From Gammaproteobacteria bacterium RIFCSPLOWO2_02_FULL_56_15 (GTDB lineage Bacteria > Pseudomonadota > Gammaproteobacteria > Eutrophobiales > Eutrophobiaceae), in NCBI GenBank assembly GCA_001801825.1, contig MGYR01000032.1, positions 5,690-11,468 on the forward strand: a DNA stretch of 5,779 nt, read 5' to 3'. Both the position numbers and the translations under genes were made by a program. Below the pieces are notes generated by a model that did no database searches, was not told the DNA's origin, and was given only the letters and a program-made list of their open reading frames with translations. Below, in pieces: positions 1 through 5,145 of the stretch (within the stretch, counting starts at the first letter, position 1; each line of letters begins with the position of its first letter).

Positions 1-1131
1 CTGGATGGCCTGGATACAATACGCGCCGAGGAGTGGAACCGTCTGGACCAGGGGGACAGTCCATTTCTGTCCCATGAGTTTCTTTATGGGCTGGAGCGTC
101 TGGGTTGCCTTGATGGTCATGGCTGGGAAGCTGCCCACCTCGTTACTTACGACCATGATGTTCTCGTCGGCGCCATTCCGCTCTATGTCAAAACCAATTC
201 CTACGGAGAGTTCGTCTTCGACTGGTCCTGGGCGGACGCCTATGAACGCGCCGGCGGTCGCTACTATCCCAAACTGGTCTCCGCCATCCCCTTCACACCG
301 GTGCGCGGTCCGCGCCTGCTGACCCGTGGTCCTACGGAGGTATTTACGGCAAGCATTCAAGAGGTGCTGATCGCCGCGCTGATTGACCGGGTGCAGTCCT
401 CGCAGCTGTCCTCCCTGCACTGCCTGTTTCCTGAAGAACCCGAGGCGGATCTGCTGGCTGCTCACGGTATGCTGCGTCGCAAGGGTATACAGTTTCACTG
501 GCGCAACCGGTCCTACCGGGATTTTGCTGATTTCCTGGACGGTCTGTCTTCCAAGAAACGCAAGCAGATCCGGCGGGAACGGCGGCGTGTCCAGGAACAG
601 GGTATCGAGATCGAAATTCTGGAGGGGGGGCGCGTCAGTTGCGCGGAGTGGGATACTTTCTATGAGTTTTACTGTTCCACCTTCCATCGCCGCTGGGGCA
701 GTCCGCGTTTCACCCGGGAGTTCTTTTACGTGCTGGGCGAGCTGTTGCCCCGGCAGACGCTCCTGGTAATGGCGCGCCGGGGCAGGACACCGGTGGCCGG
801 CGCCTTTGCCATGCTGGGCAAGCATACACTCTATGGCCGTCACTGGGGATGTTCAGAGTATATCGACAAGCTGCATTTCGAGCTTTGCTACTACCAGACC
901 ATCGAGTACTGTATCCAAAACAGACTGGAGCGGATGGATGCAGGCGTGCAGGGAGAACATAAACTGAACCGTGGATTCGAGCCGGTAGCCACCTGGTCCT
1001 GCCACTGGATCCGGCAGCAGGGTTTCCGCAAGGCTATCGAGGAATTCCTGCGGCGGGAAACCCGGGGCATCGACGCCTATATCGCGGAATTGAACCTGCA
1101 CCTGCCCTACAAGACAGTGTATGGAGAGTAA
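1..1131 (+). CDS. FemAB-like / COG3146 GNAT-fold acyltransferase, 5'-partial
   Basis: The frame is open from the first base, so the N-terminus lies off-window; 376 residues are visible before TAA at 1129-1131, and I estimate that only about ten to twenty are missing. An internal ATG-like start near 301 would remove a third of the fold and is not the true start. The protein matches the COG3146 family (Pfam FemAB_like, formerly DUF482), annotated as GNAT-type N-acyltransferases or 'peptidogalycan biosynthesis' proteins. Recognisable segments are the entry region PFLSHEFLYGLE (about residues 21-32), a basic stretch KKRKQIRRERRRV (about 185-197), and the family signature GVQGEHKLNRGFEP (about 314-327). 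The substrate is not known for this family; an acyl transfer role is inferred from the FemAB/GNAT fold. It ends 26 nt before aat in the same direction, so it is probably the first visible gene of an operon with the two tRNA-protein transferases. Cytoplasmic; no signal peptide or membrane segment is seen. Confidence 0.88.
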   Translation: MDGLDTIRAEEWNRLDQGDSPFLSHEFLYGLERLGCLDGHGWEAAHLVTYDHDVLVGAIPLYVKTNSYGEFVFDWSWADAYERAGGRYYPKLVSAIPFTPVRGPRLLTRGPTEVFTASIQEVLIAALIDRVQSSQLSSLHCLFPEEPEADLLAAHGMLRRKGIQFHWRNRSYRDFADFLDGLSSKKRKQIRRERRRVQEQGIEIEILEGGRVSCAEWDTFYEFYCSTFHRRWGSPRFTREFFYVLGELLPRQTLLVMARRGRTPVAGAFAMLGKHTLYGRHWGCSEYIDKLHFELCYYQTIEYCIQNRLERMDAGVQGEHKLNRGFEPVATWSCHWIRQQGFRKAIEEFLRRETRGIDAYIAELNLHLPYKTVYGE

Positions 1132-1157
1132 ATCTGGCACATTGACCGGAACAGTCT

Positions 1158-1892
1158 ATGACACGCACCGCAACCGCTAACTCCGCAAACCAGTTGTTCT
1201 GGGTGGCGGATCAAGTCATTGCGAAGGACTTCCCGCCCGTCAGCAGCGCACTCAGGGACCCGGACGGCCTGCTGGCCATCGGTGGCGATCTTTCCCCCGC
1301 AAGACTGTTGGTCGCCTACCGCCGGGGCATTTTTCCCTGGTTCAGCAGCGGGCAGCCGATCCTGTGGTGGTCTCCCAATCCCCGCTGCGTACTCGAACCG
1401 GACAAGCTTAAGGTCTCGCGCAGCCTGCAAAAGACCCTGCGCCAGGCACGCTATCGAATCACCTGTAACCAGGCCTTCGGGGAAGTCATCAACGCCTGTA
1501 CCCGCAAAGAGCAGGTGGAGACCGACACCTGGATCACACCCGAGGTCATCGATGCCTATACCCGGCTGCATGAGGGCGGCCATGTCCTGTCTGTGGAAAG
1601 CTGGGATCAGAATGGACTCGCGGGAGGGCTCTATGGAGTCATCATCGGCCGGATTTTTTTTGGGGAATCCATGTTCAGCCGGCGCCCCGATGCCTCCAAG
1701 GCAGCCCTGGCGGGACTCTGCCAGGCGCTGCAACAGGGTGGCTTCCGCCTTATTGATTGCCAGGTGTATTCACGTCACCTGCACAGCCTGGGTGCGGTGC
1801 CCATACCAAGGGAACTCTTTGTGAATATCCTCGATCAATACTGTGACAGGGAGGCCTTTGCGGGCTGGCAGGAAGGGCTGGCCTCGCCATGA
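1158..1892 (+). CDS. aat: Leucyl/phenylalanyl-tRNA--protein transferase
   Basis: This cytoplasmic enzyme moves Leu or Phe from charged tRNA to proteins with N-terminal Lys or Arg, creating primary N-degrons for ClpS/ClpAP. The 244 residues are close to the E. coli length (234). Family hallmarks are clear: FPPVSSALRDPDGLLAIGGD (about 25-44), the block RRGIFPWFSSGQPILWWSP (about 55-73), TWITPEVIDAYTRLHEGGH, and GESMFSRRPDASKAAL followed by LIDCQVYSRHLHSLGA near the C-terminus. The ATG at 1158 is the first in-frame start giving the usual N-terminal extent; only a weak GGA stands ahead of it (1148-1150), so translation may depend on coupling to the acyltransferase gene ending 26 nt upstream. The stop overlaps the next start as ATGA (1889-1892), which indicates translational coupling with bpt. 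No key residue appears to be missing. Confidence 0.97.
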   Translation: MTRTATANSANQLFWVADQVIAKDFPPVSSALRDPDGLLAIGGDLSPARLLVAYRRGIFPWFSSGQPILWWSPNPRCVLEPDKLKVSRSLQKTLRQARYRITCNQAFGEVINACTRKEQVETDTWITPEVIDAYTRLHEGGHVLSVESWDQNGLAGGLYGVIIGRIFFGESMFSRRPDASKAALAGLCQALQQGGFRLIDCQVYSRHLHSLGAVPIPRELFVNILDQYCDREAFAGWQEGLASP

Positions 1893-2635
1893 CCATGAGT
1901 CGGAAACTGGCCTTCTACGCCACCCCGCCCCATGTTTGTAACTATCTCCCGGGACAGGAGGCCGTAACGCTCTTCGCCGATCCCCAGTTTCCCAAGAATC
2001 CCCGGGTCTATGCCGCGCTCGCGGATTGTGGTTTCCGGCGCAGCGGTGAACATCTGTATGTGCCGCATTGCCATACCTGCCATCAGTGCATACCCGTCCG
2101 GGTGCCGGTAGCGAGGTTCAGCGCCTCGGAAAATCAAGAGCGTACGCTCAGGCGCAACCGCGGACTCGCAATCCACAGGCTCCCTGCAGAGTTCAATGAT
2201 GAACATTTTGCCCTGTACCGGCGCTACATCAACAGCCGGCACAGTGGCGGCGGCATGGACAATCCGAGCGAAAAGACCTATATGGAATTCCTGACTTCGA
2301 GTTGGTCCCAGACCTGGTTCTATGAAATGCGCCTGGATGAGCGGCTGGTCTGCGTCGCCGTGGCGGATTTCATGGTGAATGCGATGTCCGCGGTGTATAC
2401 CTTCTTCGATACCGGATTCGCAAGATACAGCCCGGGCAAATTTGCCATCCTCCACGAAATCAGCGAGGCAAGACGGCTCGGTTTCGATTGGCTCTATCTC
2501 GGGTACTGGATCCGAAACTGCAACAAGATGACTTACAAGACTGACTACCAGCCGCTGGAGTATTTCTACAATAACGGCTGGCACCCTGAACCACCCCTTG
2601 CTACCGACAACACCTTGCGTCATCAGACCGGCTGA
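1889..2635 (+). CDS. bpt: Aspartate/glutamate leucyltransferase (bacterial arginyltransferase-like)
   Basis: The protein belongs to the Bpt branch of the arginyl-tRNA-protein transferase (ATE) family. Known members transfer leucine from tRNA to proteins with N-terminal Asp or Glu, exposing a Leu degron for ClpS. It has 248 residues, the normal length. The N-terminal domain (about 1-85) holds the cysteine cluster CHTCHQC at about 63-69, followed by PVRVPVARF. The C-terminal domain carries YINSRHSGGGMDNP (about 113-126), YTFFDT, and the signature FDWLYLGYWIRNCNKMTYKT (about 205-224). The start at 1889 overlaps the aat stop by 4 nt; a second in-frame ATG six bases later (1895) is an equally possible start. 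Together with aat this gives the cell both known bacterial routes for making secondary-type N-degrons. The gene is sometimes named ate; Leu rather than Arg specificity is inferred from family knowledge, not seen directly. Confidence 0.95.
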   Translation: MTMSRKLAFYATPPHVCNYLPGQEAVTLFADPQFPKNPRVYAALADCGFRRSGEHLYVPHCHTCHQCIPVRVPVARFSASENQERTLRRNRGLAIHRLPAEFNDEHFALYRRYINSRHSGGGMDNPSEKTYMEFLTSSWSQTWFYEMRLDERLVCVAVADFMVNAMSAVYTFFDTGFARYSPGKFAILHEISEARRLGFDWLYLGYWIRNCNKMTYKTDYQPLEYFYNNGWHPEPPLATDNTLRHQTG

Positions 2636-2760
2636 TTGCCGGATTGCAAATCCTCGGTTGGGAGTATTGTTGCTATTTCCACCAGGCGTAGTGGACAGGC
2701 TTTGCTTGTTGCGGGGATTTAAGGCAAGATCGCGCTGATTTTTTCACACGTAAAAGGCAT

Positions 2761-2979
2761 ATGGCAAAAGAAGATCAGATTGAAATGGAGGGAACCGTCA
2801 TGGAAACCCTGCCCAACACCATGTTTCGGGTAAAACTGGACAATGGACACGTCATTACCGCGCATATATCAGGAAAGATGCGCAAGCATTACATCCGTAT
2901 CCTGACCGGTGACAAGGTCACCATTGAAATGACCCCCTATGATCTGAGCAAGGGGCGCATCACCTACCGCAGCCGCTAA
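2761..2979 (+). CDS. infA: Translation initiation factor IF-1
   Basis: IF-1 binds the A site of the 30S subunit during initiation and works with IF-2 and IF-3. The 72-residue protein is a full-length single OB-fold. It starts MAKEDQIEMEGTVMETLPN and continues with FRVKLDNGHVITAHISGKMR, HYIRILTGDKV and the C-terminal DLSKGRITYRSR, all near-invariant in IF-1. The ATG at 2761 follows a short AAAAGG (2752-2757), giving unusually tight spacing of 3 nt. The 125-nt gap after bpt could hold a separate infA promoter: TGGACA at 2692-2697 resembles a -35 box, but I see no well-spaced -10, so none is called. In many relatives clpA lies next door on the opposite strand; here a toxin-antitoxin region begins 11 nt after the stop. 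Confidence 0.98.
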   Translation: MAKEDQIEMEGTVMETLPNTMFRVKLDNGHVITAHISGKMRKHYIRILTGDKVTIEMTPYDLSKGRITYRSR

Positions 2980-2990
2980 GAAAGTTTGCC

Positions 2991-3094
2991 ATGTCCACAA
3001 TAACACAAGTTTCCGCCTATATCTCGGCGGAAACCAAGGCCGAAATCAGAAAACCCAGCCCACAGCAGCGCTGAAAACATTGTTCCGTGGGTGA
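2991..3094 (+). pseudogene. Remnant of ribbon-helix-helix (CopG-like) antitoxin, internally deleted and frameshifted
   Basis: An ATG at 2991 opens a 27-codon frame ending in TGA at 3072-3074 whose first 19 residues, MSTITQVSAYISAETKAEI, match the N-terminus I associate with small RHH antitoxins ('TQVSAYIS..T'), which usually run to about 80-95 residues. Directly after this the frame reads KPSPQ, and the next frame (3068-3094) gives ALKTLFRG and a stop. Read across a one-base shift, KPSPQ-ALKTLFRG looks like the usual C-terminus of such antitoxins. The simplest reading is that about 50 central codons were deleted and a frameshift followed. The stop is directly followed by an overlapping ATG (3094-3096) with only MSTWSSI before TAG, which could be the very start of a lost partner toxin, though this last point is weak. 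The family match rests on recalled motifs, without a search. Confidence 0.6.
3009..3034. terminator. Perfect 9-bp inverted repeat, possible terminator of the leftward HigBA-like transcript
   Basis: GTTTCCGCC at 3009-3017 pairs perfectly with GGCGGAAAC at 3026-3034 around an 8-nt loop. On the - strand the hairpin is followed by a T-rich stretch (TTGTGTTATTG), as expected at the end of the higBA-like transcript; on the + strand no T run follows, so it is a poor terminator for infA. The repeat sits inside the remnant antitoxin coding sequence (codons for VSAYISAET), so the symmetry may simply be coding coincidence. Confidence 0.3.
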
Positions 3095-3123
3095 TGAGCA
3101 CATGGAGTTCGATTTAGGTTCAC

Positions 3124-3438
3124 TCAGGCGATTGCATTCAGGCCCTTTTCCTGAACGAGTGTCAGAAGTTTGAGTGATGGTCCGGCAGGATGCTTCTTAC
3201 CTCGCTCCCACTGGCTAATCACTCCCTTTGAAACATTCAGGTGCATCGCAAAGACAGCTTGGCTCACGTGCTCACGCCTACGGAGTGCACGAATTTCCGC
3301 CGGTTGCATCGGACGTATCGGGGTCAAGCATAGCTCGTCGAACTTACGCAGCGTTTGCTTGTTCATGACACCCGCTTCATAAAGATCAGATGCGGTCTCA
3401 TGGATCGCTCCAAGGACCTCACTTCGATACTTCTTCAC
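3124..3438 (-). CDS. HigA-like antitoxin with XRE-type helix-turn-helix
   Basis: This 104-residue protein is the likely antitoxin and autorepressor of the toxin encoded just upstream. The helix-turn-helix lies at about residues 47-80: IRALRRREHVSQAVFAMHLN, then VSKGVISQWERGKKHPAGPS, which is the standard Cro/C1 pattern with recognition helix and the WERGKK end. The first 45 residues would form the toxin-contacting part, as is usual when the DNA-binding domain is C-terminal (HigA2/NadS-type, COG2944-like). The start is GTG at 3436-3438, supported by a good Shine-Dalgarno AGAGGTG (complement of 3446-3452) with a 7-nt spacer. The start lies inside the toxin gene, with a 20-nt overlap, so translation is coupled. 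The ORF is intact. The exact subfamily name is inferred. Confidence 0.88.
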   Translation of the reverse strand: MKKYRSEVLGAIHETASDLYEAGVMNKQTLRKFDELCLTPIRPMQPAEIRALRRREHVSQAVFAMHLNVSKGVISQWERGKKHPAGPSLKLLTLVQEKGLNAIA

Positions 3439-3826
3439 CGCATTTCACCTCTACAATTGCACCGCACTTCAATGCGTTAGCAAGGGCGGCTCTGTCATAG
3501 TCATATATTTGGTCCGCCAATGTTTTAAAAACTCTCAGCTCGTCATAGCGGATGTTGTCTCTCTCATTCTTTGAGAAACCGTATACGAAGAACGCTATCT
3601 CTCTGGACCGGAACAGGACAATCAATCTGAATCCGCCTGACTTCCCTTCATTCGGTCGCGCAATCCTTTGCTTGATCACGCCACCACCCAGGTCAGTATC
3701 TATTAGTCCCTTCTCGGCTCTGCTGATCGCCTCACACAAAGCAGCATCCTCAATCCCCTCCTGCCTGGCGAAGCGAACAAACCATTTGTTCTTGAAAACT
3801 CTTGTTTGTCGCGCATTCCCTAGCAT
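3419..3826 (-). CDS. HigB-like toxin of the RelE superfamily (PF06296/COG4737-like)
   Basis: This is the probable toxin of a type II pair and precedes its antitoxin gene, the gene order typical of HigBA. The 135-residue product carries segments that I recognise from the COG4737 / Pfam 'RelE' (PF06296) family: VFKNKWFVRFARQEGI (about 10-25), LGGGVIKQRIARPNEGKSGG (about 46-65), and FFVYGFSKNERDNI (about 78-91). Characterised members such as Vibrio HigB2 cut mRNA on the ribosome; that activity is inferred here. It is a little longer than usual, with a C-terminal tail (about 110-135) that covers the overlap with the antitoxin gene. The ATG at 3826 has no strong Shine-Dalgarno, which would keep toxin translation low relative to the antitoxin with its good site. 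An AT-rich promoter lies just ahead of it. No internal stop or frameshift is visible, so this is the only complete TA pair in the window. Confidence 0.88.
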   Translation of the reverse strand: MLGNARQTRVFKNKWFVRFARQEGIEDAALCEAISRAEKGLIDTDLGGGVIKQRIARPNEGKSGGFRLIVLFRSREIAFFVYGFSKNERDNIRYDELRVFKTLADQIYDYDRAALANALKCGAIVEVKCGEEVSK

Positions 3827-3832
3827 TGCACT

Positions 3833-3862
3833 TATAATCCATATATAACACTAAGTATTATA
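3833..3862. promoter_or_regulatory. AT-rich inverted repeat overlapping the -10 box, possible HigA-like operator
   Basis: TATAAT at 3833-3838 and its complement ATTATA at 3857-3862 form a 6-bp inverted repeat with an 18-nt spacer, centred between the predicted transcription start and the toxin start codon. XRE antitoxins commonly bind such palindromes and repress their own promoter. The AT-rich composition makes chance symmetry possible. Confidence 0.3.
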
Positions 3863-3885
3863 GTTTTTAAAGTTTCCCAGAGCAA
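3857..3885 (-). promoter_or_regulatory. Candidate promoter of the higBA-like operon
   Basis: On the - strand a perfect -10 box TATAAT (complement of 3857-3862) is preceded, after a 17-nt spacer, by TTGCTC (3880-3885), a weak -35 matching 3 of 6 positions. Transcription would start near 3850, leaving a leader of about 24 nt before the toxin ATG. The spacing and position fit well; the weak -35 leaves room for doubt. Confidence 0.5.
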
Positions 3886-4040
3886 GAAAGTACGCGACCA
3901 CGTCATTCAGACTCAAAACGGCAGCGTCTATACCTACTCCGCCAGGGCCTTAAAGACGCCATTTGCCACGGTCGTCATGGTCGCGGTCTGGTTGCCCACG
4001 GTCACGGAGATATTCGCTCCCTCCAGCCCCTTTGATTCCT

Positions 4041-4370
4041 CTAGAAATTCAAGGCGAGGGTCGCGAGGATCTCCCGCGTCGGCGTGCGGCCTTGCAGGAT
4101 GAAGCGATCCACGACCCAGTTGAAGTGCTCGACGTGTTGCGGTGGGATCAGCGTGACTTGGTGTCCCAGGGCTTGCAGCTGCCGCGCCCAGTAATGCGCA
4201 CCCGCACAGGCCTCCATCCCCACCCGGCAGGCGGACAACTGGGCCAAGGTGGGCAATAACCGGGCGCGCGTCAGCCGCTACTTCCGGACCACCTTGCCAT
4301 GCACGTTCAGGCACACAATGTGAAAGATAGTTTTTGCCAAATCCAGTCCAATCGTCGTAATCTTATTCAT
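4041..4370 (-). pseudogene. IS110-family transposase, 5' fragment with in-frame amber codon
   Basis: The frame starts at ATG 4368-4370 behind a good GGAG (4377-4380). It reads MNKITTIGLDLAKTIFHIVC, continues to VVRK, meets TAG at codon 31 (complement of 4278-4280), then resumes RLTRARLLPTLAQLSACRVG, MEACAGAHYWARQLQALGHQ and VTLIPPQHV. This is the N-terminal DEDD (RuvC-like) half of an IS110 transposase: the Asp of GLDLAK and the Glu of GMEACAGAHYWA are two of the catalytic acidic residues. A complete protein is about 320-400 residues, and after PPQHV one expects the KNDxxDA-type Asp motif. Instead the frame continues with unrelated residues (EHFNWVVDRF onwards) to TAG at 4041-4043. So the element has a nonsense codon and has lost the rest of the catalytic domain and the whole C-terminal Tnp_20 domain. 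It sits between two TA modules and is inactive as a transposase. Confidence 0.88.
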
Positions 4371-4550
4371 GGTCTTCTCCTCTCTGAATCATTGATGGTT
4401 GTGGTACACATCTCCATCATGGCGCATTACGACGCCGTTTACTAAGGGGGGAGGAGACTATCTCATCGGATAAGCCTTGTAGCGCTCCGGGATGACGGGG
4501 GTGCTACGTCATGCTCAGGCCTGACGATAACACCGGTCGGGCTTAGGTTA
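4371..4550 (-). other. Non-coding leader of the IS110 remnant, possible remains of a bridge RNA region
   Basis: IS110-group elements carry a non-coding segment upstream of the transposase gene that encodes the bridge RNA. The 180 nt here occupy that position and contain no convincing ORF. They show inverted repeats: GTAGC (4479-4483) with GCTAC (4503-4507), nested with ATGACG (4492-4497) and CGTCAT (4507-4512), and GCCTGAC (4519-4525) with GTCGGGC (4536-4542). The last pair folds slightly better as + strand RNA (G-U pair) than as - strand RNA. The exact IS end and RNA limits cannot be seen from one copy. Confidence 0.3.
4492..4512. repeat. 21-nt palindromic motif, copy 1
   Basis: ATGACG and CGTCAT flank a 9-nt core ending in GTGCTA. 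A second copy at 5490-5510 matches at 18 of 21 positions. This copy lies in the leader of the IS110 remnant and is preceded by CCGG (4487-4490). It may be a small interspersed palindromic repeat rather than part of the insertion sequence. Confidence 0.45.
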
Positions 4551-4590
4551 CTGGCAGCGTCGCCGGCTTGCTCCAAGCGCCAAGTGCATA

Positions 4591-4845
4591 TTAGCCGATG
4601 AGCTTGTCATATTCAGAATGCGTACCGACCCAAATCCAGAGCAATCCGTCAGCTGCTTCAACGGCCACTGCGCGATAGGACAATCCAACTCGGGCTGACC
4701 AGAGCCTTCCGACCTTTTTGAAATGAAGCGAAGGATGCCTCGAGTCACCTCTCAGAAGTAAGAATGACTTATCGGCCTGTACCTTTGCCTCCAGTGGAAG
4801 ATTCCGATAGCAAGCCTAGAAATCCGTGGTCGCAAAATGCTTCAA
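4591..4845 (-). pseudogene. RelE/ParE-family toxin gene interrupted by a single TAG at codon 10
   Basis: The frame begins at TTG (complement of 4843-4845), overlapping the antitoxin stop as TTGA, and runs 84 sense or amber codons to TAA at 4591-4593. It reads KHFATTDF, TAG (complement of 4816-4818), ACYRNLPLEAK, then DSRHPSLHFKKVGRLWSARV, LSYRAVAVE and WIWVGTHSEYDKLIG. That is the complete length and order of a known small RelE-like toxin family whose N-terminus typically reads 'FWACY..LP', so the TAG most likely replaces a TGG tryptophan codon by one base change. No other stop or frameshift is present, and no ATG, GTG or TTG start lies soon after the TAG, so internal restart cannot rescue it. 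Members of this family are expected to be ribosome-dependent mRNA interferases or ParE-like poisons; this copy should be silent unless amber is read through. Confidence 0.85.
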
Positions 4846-5042
4846 AGTTCGGTCGACTGTCCGGCTGCGTGCTCACGAAGCGCTTTCTCCGCAAGAGCGT
4901 TGAGCTTACCGGTCTTTACGTCGACTTCAATCTGTTGGTCCCAGATCTGCGCGTCAAATTCCAGGAACCACCGCCTGAATTCGGACAACTCGTTCGGTGA
5001 TAAGTCCTCGATCTGTCGTTCGAGCATTTCTACTTTGCTCAT
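4842..5042 (-). CDS. Small antitoxin of a RelBE/ParDE-type pair
   Basis: The 66-residue acidic protein reads MSKVEMLERQIEDLSPNELS, then EFRRWFLEFDAQIWDQQIE and ends ALAEKALREHAAGQSTEL. This pattern (SPxELxxFRxWFxEFDA, then KLxxLAExAL and HxxGxxxEL) is the one I know from a common small antitoxin found directly upstream of the RelE-like toxin described at 4591-4845. It is predicted helical, cytoplasmic, and would bind and neutralise the toxin. The ATG at 5040-5042 has a consensus Shine-Dalgarno AGGAGGTG (complement of 5047-5054). The stop overlaps the toxin start by 4 nt. The gene is intact although the toxin is not, so it is an orphan antitoxin now; it could still act on related toxins elsewhere. 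A near-consensus -10 TATACT (complement of 5062-5067) lies upstream, without a convincing -35. Confidence 0.85.
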   Translation of the reverse strand: MSKVEMLERQIEDLSPNELSEFRRWFLEFDAQIWDQQIEVDVKTGKLNALAEKALREHAAGQSTEL

Positions 5043-5046
5043 GGTT

Positions 5047-5054
5047 CACCTCCT
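5047..5054 (-). promoter_or_regulatory. Consensus ribosome binding site of the RelB-like antitoxin
   Basis: AGGAGGTG on the - strand stands four bases before the ATG at 5042. It is the strongest Shine-Dalgarno in the window and stands beside the weak site of the broken toxin, in keeping with antitoxin excess. Confidence 0.8.
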
Positions 5055-5111
5055 GCGCCAGAGTATATGCGTGTACCTGGATCGCCGACTACTATTCCTG
5101 GAGTGTCTACA

Positions 5112-5145
5112 GCTATTTTCGTTTACCCAGCCAGCGCACCTTCAT
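5112..5145 (-). pseudogene. Start of lost toxin gene overlapping the DUF433 antitoxin
   Basis: The DUF433 stop TGA overlaps an ATG as ATGA (complement of 5142-5145), the usual join between a DUF433 antitoxin and its toxin, often a DUF5615 PIN-like protein. The new frame gives MKVRWLGKRK and ends at TAG after ten codons (5113-5115); several more stops follow. About 70 nt later the next TA module begins, so the toxin body is missing. The start and overlap are seen directly; that these ten codons descend from a toxin is inferred. Confidence 0.4.

Noticed and set aside
5..322. 105-codon + strand open frame at the left edge
   Set aside because: It is out of frame with the acyltransferase, whose homology is continuous from base 1 through this stretch.
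1107..1733. 208-codon - strand frame opposite aat
   Set aside because: It is antisense to a well-conserved aat and shows no recognisable domain; GC-rich genes often produce such shadows.
1835..2623. 262-codon - strand frame opposite bpt
   Set aside because: It mirrors the bpt coding sequence exactly and has no family features of its own.
2644..2723. Separate infA promoter
   Set aside because: TTGCAA (2644-2649) with TATTGT has a 15-nt spacer, and TGGACA (2692-2697) lacks a -10 at 16-18 nt, so neither is convincing.
3934..4314. 126-codon - strand frame overlapping the IS110 remnant
   Set aside because: For most of its length it is the wrong frame of the transposase fragment; only its last 25-30 residues are potentially meaningful and they are listed as a finding.
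4548..4748. 66-codon - strand frame beginning MTRGILRF
   Set aside because: It is a shifted frame of the RelE-like toxin pseudogene; the toxin homology lies in the other frame.
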